Origin: Mycobacterium terramassiliense
GTDB taxonomy: Bacteria; Actinomycetota; Actinomycetes; Mycobacteriales; Mycobacteriaceae
DNA: 64,000 nucleotides
Assembly: GCF_900157385.1 (NCBI RefSeq)
Contig: NZ_LT717701.1
Coordinates: 2,669,331 to 2,733,330, forward strand
Direction of reading: 5' to 3'
In this document: in pieces, positions 34,294 to 42,985 of the stretch
How the letters are laid out: every line of letters starts with the position of its first letter
Numbering within the stretch: the stretch's first letter is position 1
Position numbers and translations under genes: made by a program
Notes under the pieces: model-generated
Seen by the model: only the letters and a program-made list of their open reading frames with translations
The model's database searches: none
Told to the model about the DNA's origin: nothing

Positions 34294-35091
34294 ATGAGCG
34301 ACGTCGACAAATGGGATCGAGGCCTGACCGAGCACGTCGTCGCGCTGAGTCGGCCCATCGTCAAGCGCTATTTCCGTTCCGAAGTCCGCGGGCTGGACAA
34401 CCTCCCGCCCGGCGCGTCGCTGGTGGTGTCGAACCATTCCGGCGGCTTCACGTCGTTCGACCTGTCGGTGTTCGCCGTCGACTATTACGACACCTACGGC
34501 TACGAGCGGCCGCTGTTTGCGCTGGGGTTCGACACCATATTTGCCGGACCGGCCGGTGAATTCCTCAACCGCACCGGGGTGATCCGCGCGACGCGCGACA
34601 ACGCCGCGAAGGCATTGGCGTCCGGGGCGGTCGTGTTGGTCTTTCCGGGCGGGGACTTCGACGTCTACCGGCCGAGCATGCGGGAGAACGTCATCGACTT
34701 CGGTGGGCGCACCGGCTACGTGACCACGGCGATCGAGGCCGGGGTGCCGATCGTGCCCGCGGTGTCCATCGGCGGCCAGGAAGGCCAGCTGTACCTGAGC
34801 CGCGGCGCGTGGCTGTCGCGTCTGCTACGGCTCACCAAGTTCGAGCGCAAGTTCTTCCGAACCGACATCCTGCCAATCACTTTCGGGTGGCCGTTCGGGC
34901 TGAGCGTGCTGGCGCCGGTCAACGTGCCGCTGCCCACCAAGATCGTCACCGAGGTGCTGAAGCCGATCCACATCGCCGACGAATTCGGCGAGGGCCCCGA
35001 CGTCGAGCACCTCGACGCGCTCGTGCGCGGGCTGATGCAAAAGGGTCTCGACGAGCTGGCGCGCAAGCGGCGCTTCCCGATACTGGGCTAG
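34294..35091 (+). CDS. Lysophospholipid/glycerolipid acyltransferase (LPLAT, MGAT-like)
   Basis: A 265-residue acyltransferase. SNHSGGFTSFD near residue 47 is the His-containing acyl-transfer motif, GFDTIFAGPAGEFLNRTG the acceptor region, and LVFPGGDFDVYRPS the FPGG motif of the monoacylglycerol-type LPLAT branch; AVSIGGQEG follows. It probably acylates a glycerolipid or sterol-like acceptor at the membrane using acyl-CoA. ATG at 34294. It overlaps the convergent SDR gene by four bases. Confidence 0.83.
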   Translation: MSDVDKWDRGLTEHVVALSRPIVKRYFRSEVRGLDNLPPGASLVVSNHSGGFTSFDLSVFAVDYYDTYGYERPLFALGFDTIFAGPAGEFLNRTGVIRATRDNAAKALASGAVVLVFPGGDFDVYRPSMRENVIDFGGRTGYVTTAIEAGVPIVPAVSIGGQEGQLYLSRGAWLSRLLRLTKFERKFFRTDILPITFGWPFGLSVLAPVNVPLPTKIVTEVLKPIHIADEFGEGPDVEHLDALVRGLMQKGLDELARKRRFPILG

Positions 35092-35852
35092 GCGTTGGCG
35101 GGCCGCAGCATCCGCCCCGCGACGCGCGCCGACAGCCAACCGGGCGCGAGGCGAGCGAATGTGGACGTGAACCGGTTGCGCCACCCGGATACGACGACGG
35201 CTTTGCCGCGGTCGAGGGCTCTCAGCCCGGCGGCGACGACGGGTTCGGGCGCGGCGAGGCGCCGATAGATCGCGGTGTGCGAGACGTCTTCTCCCAGCGC
35301 GTCGACGAACCCGGTGCGGGTGGGCCCGGGGCACAGCGCCGTCACGGTGACCCCGGTGCCGCGGGTCTCGGCCCAGAGCGCCTGGCTCAGCGACAGCACG
35401 AACGCCTTAGAGGCTCCGTACGTTGCCTGGTAGGGGCCGGGCTGAAATGCGATGGTGGAGGCCACATTCAGGATGCCGCCCCGCCCGCGGGCCAGCATGC
35501 CCGGAAGCACCGCGTGGGTCAGCCGCACCAGCGCGTCGACGTTGACGGCGACCAGCTCGTGCTCGCGCCGGGCGTCGACCTCCGCGAATGGGCCGTAGGT
35601 GCCGAACCCGGCGTTGTTGACGAGCACGTCGACGTCCCGGTCGCCGAGGTGGGCGATGAGGTCGTCGATGCCTTCATCGGTGCCGAGGTCGCCGACGACC
35701 AGTTCGGCGTTCTGGTTGATTCGGTGCGCCACCGCCTTGAGTCGGGTTTCGTCACGCCCGGCGAGCACCAGGCTGTGCCCGCGTTGGGCGAGTTGGTCGG
35801 CGAAGATGGCGCCCAGCCCGGAGCTCGCTCCGGTGATGACTGCGATAGACAT
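35088..35852 (-). CDS. Short-chain dehydrogenase/reductase
   Basis: A 254-residue classical SDR. TGASSGLGAIFA occurs at residues 7-18, NNAGFGTYG in the middle, catalytic Ser in NVASTIA and YGASKAFV (Tyr/Lys), then CPGPTRTGF. The C-terminus (RFTSTFARLAPGWLSARVAG) is the hydrophobic tail of DltE-like, membrane-associated SDRs. ATG at 35852, two bases after the DUF1707 gene stop, so the two are cotranscribed. The divergent TetR probably controls the pair. Confidence 0.88.
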   Translation of the reverse strand: MSIAVITGASSGLGAIFADQLAQRGHSLVLAGRDETRLKAVAHRINQNAELVVGDLGTDEGIDDLIAHLGDRDVDVLVNNAGFGTYGPFAEVDARREHELVAVNVDALVRLTHAVLPGMLARGRGGILNVASTIAFQPGPYQATYGASKAFVLSLSQALWAETRGTGVTVTALCPGPTRTGFVDALGEDVSHTAIYRRLAAPEPVVAAGLRALDRGKAVVVSGWRNRFTSTFARLAPGWLSARVAGRMLRPANA

Positions 35853-35854
35853 TG

Positions 35855-36265
35855 CTAGAACCCCGTTTTCGTGAGCGGGCGGACGGCAAGGGCGTGGCTG
35901 ACGAGCCCGACCGCCGTACCGAGGATGGGCCAGATCGGCCAGAAGTACGTTACGCCGGTGGCGGCCCAGGTGCTGAGAACGGCGACATTCACGGCGAGGA
36001 AGGCGGCGACGTGGATGCGCACGCCGTTGCGGGCCGCGGCGGCCTTGGCAGCGCGGTGGCGCGGGTCGGCCCGGCGGATGCGCTCGAGCGGCAGGTCGGC
36101 GACGAGCTGCTTGAGCTCGCCGGTGGTCTGCGCTTGGAACGCCGCCTGCACGCGCTGGTCGTACTCGGGCAGCGCCAGGTAGCCCTGCGCCAGCGCCTGG
36201 CCGAGGCGCGCGGCCGTCTTCTGCCGGTCGATGTCGCCGGTGCGGCGGGTAGTCGTGGTGGTCAT
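35855..36265 (-). CDS. DUF1707 / 2TM domain membrane protein
   Basis: A 136-residue protein. Residues 10-65 are the DUF1707 domain (GDIDRQKTAARLGQALAQGY, LALPEYDQRVQAAFQAQT), followed by a C-terminal pair of membrane helices (IHVAAFLAVNVAVLSTW and IWPILGTAVGLVSHAL). This arrangement is common in actinobacteria; function is unknown. It lies directly upstream of the SDR gene with a two-base gap. Start ATG 36265, 41 bases from the operator at 36306-36331. Confidence 0.8.
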   Translation of the reverse strand: MTTTTTRRTGDIDRQKTAARLGQALAQGYLALPEYDQRVQAAFQAQTTGELKQLVADLPLERIRRADPRHRAAKAAAARNGVRIHVAAFLAVNVAVLSTWAATGVTYFWPIWPILGTAVGLVSHALAVRPLTKTGF

Positions 36266-36305
36266 GAGTCCGGTCCCTTGGTGAGATGTGGCGGAATGTG
36301 AATAG

Positions 36306-36331
36306 CATTAACATAGTACGGAATGTTAATG
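36306..36331. promoter_or_regulatory. TetR operator between DUF1707/SDR and TetR genes
   Basis: Perfect 9-bp arms CATTAACAT (36306-36314) and ATGTTAATG (36323-36331) around 8 bases, nine bases before the TetR start at 36340 and 41 before the DUF1707 gene. The AT-rich arms stand out in very GC-rich surroundings. Confidence 0.8.
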
Positions 36332-36339
36332 TCGTCAAC

Positions 36340-36933
36340 ATGGCACCGAAAACGACCGCGGCGCGGCGGGAGAGCTACCACCACGGCGACCTGAAACGGG
36401 CGCTGACCAGCGCCGCGCTGTCGCTGGTGGCCGAGAAGGGGCCCAAGGGGTTCACGCTGACCGAGGCGGCGCGGCGGGCCGGCGTCAGCGCCGCGGCCCC
36501 GTACCGGCACTTCGCCGACAAGGCCGAGCTGCTGGCCACCGTCGCCGAACAAGGCTTCGCCGACCTGCACGCGGCGCTGCTCGCGGCCGCCTACGGCGCC
36601 TCCGACCCGAAGGCGCGGGTAATCGAACTCGGCCGCGCCTACGTGCGCTGGGCCGTCGCGCATCCGGATCACTACCGGGTGATGTTCGGGTCGGAAATCT
36701 CCAAGGCCGACCATCCGGCCCTGGCGGTCGCCGCGGACCGGGCGTTCGGCGACCTGCTCGACGCGATCGCGGGGCTCGTCGACGGTCAGGATCCGCGTGT
36801 GGTTGCCGCGCCGCTGTGGGCGCTGGTGCACGGCGTCGCCTCGCTGGCCATCGGCGGCGAGCTGGGCGCGGTCGGCATTGAACAGGACCCGGAGGCGATG
36901 ATCGCCGGCGTGGTGGACCGGGTGCTCGGTTAG
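36340..36933 (+). CDS. TetR-family transcriptional regulator
   Basis: A 197-residue regulator. The DNA-binding domain (residues about 12-60) has YHHGDLKRALTSAALSLV and the helix-turn-helix GVSAAAPYRHFADKAEL. The C-terminal domain is of the TetR_C_33 type (AHPDHYRVMFGSEI). I chose ATG 36340, which lies after the operator; an upstream in-frame ATG at 36286 would place the operator inside the gene. Divergent from the DUF1707/SDR pair, which it probably represses. It overlaps the convergent lipM by four bases. Confidence 0.88.
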   Translation: MAPKTTAARRESYHHGDLKRALTSAALSLVAEKGPKGFTLTEAARRAGVSAAAPYRHFADKAELLATVAEQGFADLHAALLAAAYGASDPKARVIELGRAYVRWAVAHPDHYRVMFGSEISKADHPALAVAADRAFGDLLDAIAGLVDGQDPRVVAAPLWALVHGVASLAIGGELGAVGIEQDPEAMIAGVVDRVLG

Positions 36934-38204
36934 GCCACGTTGGCCTTCAGCTGCGCGGTGTACACCTCTGCCAGGAACTGCTCGACGGCGACGGCGGCAT
37001 GCGCCGCGCGGGCCGAGCCGAAGATGTCGAAAGCGTGCTGGGTCAACGGCAATTCGGCGTATGCGACGGGCTGGTTGCTGACTTCGTGCAGTTTGGTGGT
37101 GAAGGCGCGCGCCTGCTCGACGAAGGCCAGCGAATCGTTTTGGCCGTGCAGCACGAAAAACGGGGGAGCGTCGGCGTTGACGTGATGGATCGGCGACGCG
37201 GCGACATATGTCTGCAGGTGCGTCGAGGGCCGCTGCTTGATGATCGATTTGATCAACAGGCCGGGCATCATCGCGTGCAGCGAGTCGTCGAGCCGGGTGA
37301 AGTCGTAGATGCCGTAAAACGGCACCGCCGCCTGCACTCTCGTGTCGGCGTCTTCGAAGCCCGGCTGAAACTGCGGGTCGTTGGGCGTCAGCGCCGCCAG
37401 CGCCGAGAGGTGGCCGCCGGCCGAACCGCCGGTGATGGCGACGAAGTCCGGGTCGCCGCCGTAGCCGGCGATGTGTTGTTTCACCCAGGCCAGGGCCCGC
37501 TTGACGTCGACGATGTGGGCGGGCCAGGTGTTGCGCGGGCTGTGCCGGTAGTTGATCGCCACGCAGATCCAGCCGAGTTCCGCGAGGTGACTCATCAGCG
37601 GATGCGCTTGTCCGCGTTTGTTTCCCGTCGTCCAGGCGCCGCCGGGGATCTGGAAGAGCACCGGCGCCTTGCCATGTGGGTCGAGGTCGGGGCGTCGCCA
37701 GATGTCCAGGTGGTTGGCGCGGCCGAATTCGCCGTAGCTGATGTCGGAGTCGTGGGCGTAGTCGCGGTAGATCCGCATCATGCGCAGCAGGCCGGGCGCC
37801 TTGGCGCTCCCGGCGCCGGTGGGCCGCCGCCACAGGCCCTCGGAGTCGGTGCGCCTGGAGGGTCCCAGGGCGTCGTCGAGCGCCTTGGTGAGCGGCACGT
37901 TGGCCTGGTGACCGGCGCGGCTGAAGTTGAGCAGGCCCAGCGCCGAGATGGTCGCCGTGATCCACGCGAGGATCCGCACCGGCCGGTTCAGGCGGCGGGC
38001 CGTCAGCGCCAGCCCGCCGAGCTGGCTGGCCATGGTCTGCAGCGGCAATTCGGTGACCACCAGGCCGAACATCCACGAGAACAGCGACGGGTATCCGGTG
38101 CGCGCCAGCGGCCGATACGCGTTGAGGGTGGACGCGGCGGTGACCGCCGTGACCACCAGCGATGCGATTTGCCGCAGGTGGTGAACGAGCCGAGCTTTCT
38201 GCAT
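36930..38204 (-). CDS. lipM: Esterase/lipase LipM (hormone-sensitive lipase type)
   Basis: A 424-residue esterase with an N-terminal membrane part (about 110 residues, two to three hydrophobic segments) and an HSL-type hydrolase domain. Landmarks are IPGGAWTTGNK (oxyanion), ITGGSAGGHLSAL with nucleophile Ser, HGQNDSLAF with Asp, and LTQHAFD with catalytic His. The sequence strongly resembles M. tuberculosis LipM, and the yjcE- and sseB-like genes lie in the same relative order as there. It hydrolyses short- to medium-chain esters at the membrane. Confidence 0.85.
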   Translation of the reverse strand: MQKARLVHHLRQIASLVVTAVTAASTLNAYRPLARTGYPSLFSWMFGLVVTELPLQTMASQLGGLALTARRLNRPVRILAWITATISALGLLNFSRAGHQANVPLTKALDDALGPSRRTDSEGLWRRPTGAGSAKAPGLLRMMRIYRDYAHDSDISYGEFGRANHLDIWRRPDLDPHGKAPVLFQIPGGAWTTGNKRGQAHPLMSHLAELGWICVAINYRHSPRNTWPAHIVDVKRALAWVKQHIAGYGGDPDFVAITGGSAGGHLSALAALTPNDPQFQPGFEDADTRVQAAVPFYGIYDFTRLDDSLHAMMPGLLIKSIIKQRPSTHLQTYVAASPIHHVNADAPPFFVLHGQNDSLAFVEQARAFTTKLHEVSNQPVAYAELPLTQHAFDIFGSARAAHAAVAVEQFLAEVYTAQLKANVA

Positions 38205-38245
38205 ACGGCCACCTTACGAGGTGGAAAAGGGAGTAAAACCGGTAC

Positions 38246-38674
38246 ATGGACCTCACGCACGCGATTGCCCCGGTCGCGGTCCTGGTCGCCATCGTGGCTG
38301 TCGGCCCAGTGGCGCCGCCCGCGTCAGGCGCCCCGGAGATGATGGGCCATTACGTCTTCACGGAGACCAAGGCCGGCCACAATTATGTGACCGATTGGAA
38401 CGTCAACCCCTGCGGCGAGGGATGCATCGACATCAAGGCCGGGAATGGAATCAGCCGGGCGCAATTGGTCGACGGCCGATGGGTGCTCGACATGTTCGAC
38501 AACGTGCGGTGCGCGGACGGCGTGCGGGTTCCCTACGCCGCGAACGCCCACATCATGTGGGATCCGAATACCCTGGCCGGCACGGATCAGCAGGTCTACA
38601 CGCAGGCGGCCTGCGGTCAACCGGCGGGATACACCGAAACCAACCCGATCCAACTCAGAGCGACGCCCCCGTGA
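38246..38674 (+). CDS. Secreted hypothetical protein
   Basis: A 142-residue protein with an N-terminal signal (hydrophobic AIAPVAVLVAIVAVG, cleavage near ASG-APEMM). The mature region has four cysteines (VNPCGEGCIDIK, VRCADG, ACGQP), probably two disulfides, and a beta-rich look. Similar small secreted proteins occur throughout mycobacteria, without known function. It is divergent from lipM with a 41-base gap, so promoters are closely packed or overlapping. Confidence 0.72.
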   Translation: MDLTHAIAPVAVLVAIVAVGPVAPPASGAPEMMGHYVFTETKAGHNYVTDWNVNPCGEGCIDIKAGNGISRAQLVDGRWVLDMFDNVRCADGVRVPYAANAHIMWDPNTLAGTDQQVYTQAACGQPAGYTETNPIQLRATPP

Positions 38675-38680
38675 CCCGCG

Positions 38681-39754
38681 TTAGGCGAGGACGGTTTTGG
38701 GCATCACGGTGGGTTTGAACCCGTAGCGCGGGCCGCCGAAGCCTTGGGATGTCCCGGCCATGGCCATCGGCATCCCGGCCGGCACCGCCGTCATCGGGGT
38801 GGCTTCCTCCGGGGTGACGGCCCAGCCCGAGCCGGCCGAGGCGGTGGGGCTCGCCGCCCGCGCGGCGGCGGGCCAGCTGGCCGGCACCGACAGGCCCCCG
38901 ACCGTGGACGCCTGACCCAAACCCGCCAGCACCGGCGTCCCACCGAAGCCGGTGGTGGCGGCCGGTGTTACCGCTATCGCGGGCGCGCTGGTGGTTGCGA
39001 GTGCGGTCGCGGGGGCCGCGTTGATGGTGCGGCTGAGCAACACCGAGTTCGGGATGGTGTTCATCACCCACCAAGAGATGCTGTTCACCAGCCCGTTGAT
39101 GCTGTTGGCCACGATCGGGTAGCCGAGGATGGGCGTCGCCTGGGCCGGTACCGCTGCGGCCGGGGAGGCCAGTGCGGCAACGGCATTGGGCAAGCTGGAG
39201 ATGGCCTGCATCAGCCCGGCCTCGGCGGCCGGGCTGGCCGCCGGCGCCGGGGGCGTCAACGGGTTCAAGATCCCGGCGATCGCCGACGCCGCCGCGTAGC
39301 CGTACATCGCCGCGGCGTCCTGGGCCCACATCGCGGCGTAGTGGGCCTCGGTCGCCATGATCGCCGGCGTGTTGACGCCCAGGAAGTTGGTTGCGACGAG
39401 CGCCGCCAACTGGGCTCTGTTGGCGGCGATCACCGGCGGCGGCACCGTCGCGGCGAACGCCGTCTCGAAGGCGGCCGCGGATGCCGTGGCCTGCGACGCC
39501 GCGCGCTGGGCGTGCCCGGCGGTGACGTTCAGCCACGCGACGTACGGCTGGACCGCCGCGAGCATCGACGCCGACGCAGGCCCCTGCCACTCGCCGGTGA
39601 GCTCGGTGATGGCCGACTCGTATCCAGCTGCCGTGGAAGCCAATTCGGCCGCCAGGCTATTCCAGGCCGCCGCGGCGGCCATCATCGGCGCCGTGCCCGG
39701 GCCGGCGTACATGCGTGCGGAGTTGATCTCTGGGGGTAGCGCTCCGAAATCCAT
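38681..39754 (-). CDS. PPE family protein, PPE-SVP subfamily
   Basis: A 357-residue PPE protein. The N-terminal about 180 residues begin [20 protein letters not shown] with the PPE motif and contain the EWQGPAS turn used for PE pairing and type VII secretion. The C-terminal part is Ala/Pro-rich and carries the SVP motif GGLSVPASW near residue 285. It ends in [11 protein letters not shown]. The PE gene is 13 bases upstream on the same strand; AGGAAGGG precedes the ATG. Likely exported by an ESX-5-type system as a heterodimer with the PE protein. Confidence 0.92.
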   Translation of the reverse strand: MDFGALPPEINSARMYAGPGTAPMMAAAAAWNSLAAELASTAAGYESAITELTGEWQGPASASMLAAVQPYVAWLNVTAGHAQRAASQATASAAAFETAFAATVPPPVIAANRAQLAALVATNFLGVNTPAIMATEAHYAAMWAQDAAAMYGYAAASAIAGILNPLTPPAPAASPAAEAGLMQAISSLPNAVAALASPAAAVPAQATPILGYPIVANSINGLVNSISWWVMNTIPNSVLLSRTINAAPATALATTSAPAIAVTPAATTGFGGTPVLAGLGQASTVGGLSVPASWPAAARAASPTASAGSGWAVTPEEATPMTAVPAGMPMAMAGTSQGFGGPRYGFKPTVMPKTVLA

Positions 39755-39767
39755 TGCTCATCCCTTC

Positions 39768-40577
39768 CTAGACGCCCGTCGGGCGGGCCATCACGGTGGG
39801 TTTGACGCCGTAGCGCGGCGCGCCCAATCCGGCGGCCTTCCCGGCCGTCGCCACCGCGGGGACGGCGGCCGGCACGGTTGTCGCGGGCGCGCTTTGGGGC
39901 ACGGGGGCGGTCCAGCCCGCGGTCGTCACCGCGCCGGGGCTCGCCGGCCCCGTGTCCGCGGTCCAGCTGGGTGGCAGCGCTTGGCCCAGGCCGGGCGCTG
40001 CGGGAAGGGCGCCCAGGCCAGCCGGGGCCGTCGGCGCCGGTGCCCCCGTCAGGACTGTTCCGTCGGCGCCGGCCGGTGTGACGGCGGCGATTTCGCCGGT
40101 CTCGTTGGCGGCGGGAAGGATGCCCCCGCCGGTCATGCCGAGCAGGTCCGATGTGGCGGAGCCCCAGTTACCGAACCCGATGTCGACGATGTTGGCGAGG
40201 GCGCTGCCGGGTGGCGACTCGGCTTGCGCCGCGTTAGCGGCGGCGCCGAAGAGGCCCGAGATCTGTTGCGAGAAGGGCGAAGCGGTGGCCACCGAGTTGA
40301 GGGACTCGGTGGTCGTGTACGCACCGGAGCTGGCCCCCAGGGTGTTGACGAACAGCTCGTGAATGGCCGTGGCTTGGTCGTTGATCGACTGGTACAGGCT
40401 GCCGTATGCCGCGAAAATCGTTGCCTGCAAAGCCGATACCTCGTCGGCGGCCGCCGGAACCACACCGGTGGTCGGGGCCGCCGCGGCCGCGCTCTCGGCG
40501 GCGATCGCCGAGCCCAGCGTTTGCAACTTGCCCGCCGCGTAGGTCATCGCTTCGGGCTGTGTGATCACAAAAGACAT
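39768..40577 (-). CDS. PE family protein
   Basis: A 269-residue protein starting MSFVITQPEAMTYAAG; the PE domain occupies about 100 residues, and the C-terminal part is Ala/Pro-rich. I chose ATG 40577 with GAGGAGG upstream rather than the adjacent TTG at 40580. The usual C-terminal YxxxD/E export signal region may be FAAYGSLYQ to HELF. The extreme C-terminus GAPRYGVKPTVMARP closely matches the end of the neighbouring PPE protein, and LGQALPPSWTAD resembles the PPE SVP region, so the tail may be PPE-derived. Confidence 0.9.
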   Translation of the reverse strand: MSFVITQPEAMTYAAGKLQTLGSAIAAESAAAAAPTTGVVPAAADEVSALQATIFAAYGSLYQSINDQATAIHELFVNTLGASSGAYTTTESLNSVATASPFSQQISGLFGAAANAAQAESPPGSALANIVDIGFGNWGSATSDLLGMTGGGILPAANETGEIAAVTPAGADGTVLTGAPAPTAPAGLGALPAAPGLGQALPPSWTADTGPASPGAVTTAGWTAPVPQSAPATTVPAAVPAVATAGKAAGLGAPRYGVKPTVMARPTGV

Positions 40578-40756
40578 CAATGCCTCCTCAGGTGGATTTG
40601 AGACGAATTGGGTCCGCCGTCCTCGCTTGGGACGGAGCCGCTGTCCGGAGCCGGCGACGCATCATGTCAGGCACCCCGGTTTTCATGTTCCAATGCGGGG
40701 CAACCCCGCTCAAGGTTTTTCGGCCATCTCGTTCGGTAAGCGGATAGCCTTCATCT

Positions 40757-41401
40757 GTGGCTGGTGTTCGGTTGGATGCCCAAGAGCGCGTGGAGCTCTG
40801 CGACGTTTTCGACGAGCTAGGCCCGTCCGTTCCCACGCTGCTCGACGGCTGGACCGCCCACGATCTGGCAGCCCACCTGGTGTTGCGGGAGCACGACTTC
40901 GTCGCCGGCCCCTGCATGGTCCTGCCAGGGCCCTTCGAACGGTTCGCCGAGCGGCGCAGGGCTCGGTTGGCCGGGCGTTCGGACTTTGCGGGGCTGGTCG
41001 CGCGGATCCGGTCCGGCCCGCCCGTCGGTTTCTTCCGCATCGGATGGGTGCGTGACATGGCGAACCTCAACGAGTGCTTCGTCCATCAGGAGGACGTGCG
41101 CAGGGCCAACGGGCTCGGGCCGCGCAGTTTGACACCCGCCATGGATGCCGGGTTATGGCGAAACGTTCGCCGCGGCGGCCGCTTCCTCAGCCGGCGGCTG
41201 CGCGGGTGCGGGCTCGAGGTCGAGTGGGCCGCGACCGGCGAGCGGGCGACGGTCCGGCCGGGTTCACCCACGGCGCTTCTCAGCGGGCCGCCGGGTGAGC
41301 TGCTGTTGTACCTGTTCGGACGCCAGGCCGCCGCGCGGGTCGAGGTGAGCGGGCCGCCCGAGGCCGTCGCGGCGGTGCGTCGCACGCACTTCGGCATGTG
41401 A
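40757..41401 (+). CDS. TIGR03085-type metal-binding protein (DinB/maleylpyruvate isomerase-like)
   Basis: A 214-residue protein of the DinB-like four-helix family. WTAHDLAAHLVLREHDFVAG with one metal-binding His pair and FVHQEDVRRANGL (a second His) match actinobacterial TIGR03085 proteins. It probably binds a divalent metal and may act in thiol-dependent (mycothiol) reactions by analogy with the family. GTG start at 40757 without a strong ribosome site. A kinase gene follows after about 100 bases. Confidence 0.8.
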   Translation: MAGVRLDAQERVELCDVFDELGPSVPTLLDGWTAHDLAAHLVLREHDFVAGPCMVLPGPFERFAERRRARLAGRSDFAGLVARIRSGPPVGFFRIGWVRDMANLNECFVHQEDVRRANGLGPRSLTPAMDAGLWRNVRRGGRFLSRRLRGCGLEVEWAATGERATVRPGSPTALLSGPPGELLLYLFGRQAAARVEVSGPPEAVAAVRRTHFGM

Positions 41402-41503
41402 GCCGGCGCAATTCCGCGCGGTCCTGGCCACGCCGTTATCCGCACGCCCGATGTGGGAACCCTGGTGCAGGCCGCCCGTCCCACGCACCGAAAGGATCGT
41501 CCA

Positions 41504-42985
41504 TTGGTTACGGCGTACCGCCGCGCCCGCCCGGGCACCCGGTTCGGGCCCTACGACCTGCGATCGCTGATCGGCGCGGGCGGAATGGGCGAGGTGTACC
41601 GGGCCTACGACACGCGGAAGGGCCGGATGGTCGCGCTCAAGCTGCTACGCCCCGAGCTGGCCGCCGACGCGGGTTTTCAGCAGCGCTTCCGGCGGGAGTC
41701 CCAGGTGGCGGCGCGGCTGCAGGAACCGCACGTCATCCCGGTGCACGACTTCGGCGAGATCGACGGGGTGCTCTTCATCGACATGCGCCTGGTCGACGGC
41801 GGCAGCCTGAAGGACCTGCTGCGCGAGCGGGGCGCGCTCGAACCCGGCCAGGCGGCGGCGATCGCGGCGCAGGTGGCGGCCGCGCTCGATGCGGCCCACG
41901 CCGACGGGCTGGTGCACCGCGACGTCAAGCCCGAGAACGTGCTGCTCACCCGCGACGACTTCGCGTACCTGGTCGACTTCGGGCTCGCCCGGGCACACGG
42001 CGACCCCAGCGTGACGGCGGGCGGACCGTTGATCGGGTCGTGTGCGTACATGGCGCCCGAACGATTCAACGGCGGGCCGCTTGCGCCGCAGACCGACGTC
42101 TACTCCCTGGCGTGCGTGCTCTACGAGTGCCTGACCGGTCAAGCCCCGTTCGAGGGCGCGGAGATTTCGCAGCTGATCAGCGCGCATCTGTTCTCGCCGC
42201 CGCCGCGGCCGAGCATCATGCGCCGGGGGATCGACAAGGCGTTCGACGACGTCATCGCCCGTGGCATGGCCAAGGACCCGGCCGCGCGGTTCGCGACCGC
42301 GGGCGAACTGGCCAGAGCGGCCTTCGGGCAGCCGCCGTCGGCCCCGCCGCCGCAGACCCGCTCGGCCCCGCCGCCGTCGCCGTCGCACACCCGGCCGTTC
42401 ACGGCGGTCTACCCCAACCCGGACGACACCGGTTACAGCCCGTACCCGCCGCCCGCGCCGGGACCCCCGCGGCCGGCCAACCCGGTTGTGCGCCGGGCTC
42501 CCGTCGTCGTGGCCGCGGGAGCGGCGATCCTGCTGGTGGTCGCGGCGGTCATCGCGGCGATGGTGATCTTGTTCGGCAACCGCGGCGGTTCACCCCCTTC
42601 GACGGCATCGGGGGCGCCCCCGGCGCCGTCGACGACGAAGACGCCGTCGCTGTCCCAGCCCGTCCAGGGCGCCGACGGCCTGGGCTTCGTCGGCCACACC
42701 GCCCGATGCGAGCCCGGCAACCCGCCCGCGGCGGTGGTGCGAACCGCGCAGTCGCTCGCGGTGGTATGCCAAAGCGCGCCGGGCAGTTTCTATTACCGCG
42801 GCGAGCGGATACGGGACGGCGCCCACATCGAGCTGACCGACGCGGTGCGCTCCGCGGACGGATTCGACGTGACCAATCCCGACAACGGGGTTCGCTACGA
42901 GGTGCGCCCGGACCGGCTCCGGATCATCAGCAACGGTCACGTCGACTCGTCCGAGCCGGCGCTCGAATACGCTTCGGCTACTTAG
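41504..42985 (+). CDS. Transmembrane Ser/Thr protein kinase (Pkn type)
   Basis: A 493-residue receptor-like kinase. The kinase domain covers residues about 17-275: P-loop IGAGGMGEVYRAYD, Lys46, HRDVKPEN (138-145), DFGLA (158-162) and APE (184-186). A Pro-rich linker is followed by one membrane helix (332-357) and a roughly 120-residue external domain with two cysteines (TARCEPG, VVCQSAP). I chose TTG 41504 because AAAGGA at 41491-41496 lies seven bases upstream; GTG 41453 lacks such a site and adds an unlikely tail. It phosphorylates proteins in response to envelope signals. The 3' end overlaps the convergent oxidase gene by four bases. Confidence 0.9.
   Translation: MVTAYRRARPGTRFGPYDLRSLIGAGGMGEVYRAYDTRKGRMVALKLLRPELAADAGFQQRFRRESQVAARLQEPHVIPVHDFGEIDGVLFIDMRLVDGGSLKDLLRERGALEPGQAAAIAAQVAAALDAAHADGLVHRDVKPENVLLTRDDFAYLVDFGLARAHGDPSVTAGGPLIGSCAYMAPERFNGGPLAPQTDVYSLACVLYECLTGQAPFEGAEISQLISAHLFSPPPRPSIMRRGIDKAFDDVIARGMAKDPAARFATAGELARAAFGQPPSAPPPQTRSAPPPSPSHTRPFTAVYPNPDDTGYSPYPPPAPGPPRPANPVVRRAPVVVAAGAAILLVVAAVIAAMVILFGNRGGSPPSTASGAPPAPSTTKTPSLSQPVQGADGLGFVGHTARCEPGNPPAAVVRTAQSLAVVCQSAPGSFYYRGERIRDGAHIELTDAVRSADGFDVTNPDNGVRYEVRPDRLRIISNGHVDSSEPALEYASAT

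Noticed and set aside
36286-36339. Upstream ATG 36286 as the TetR start
   Set aside because: It would put the perfect operator palindrome inside the coding sequence; the normal TetR length fits ATG 36340.
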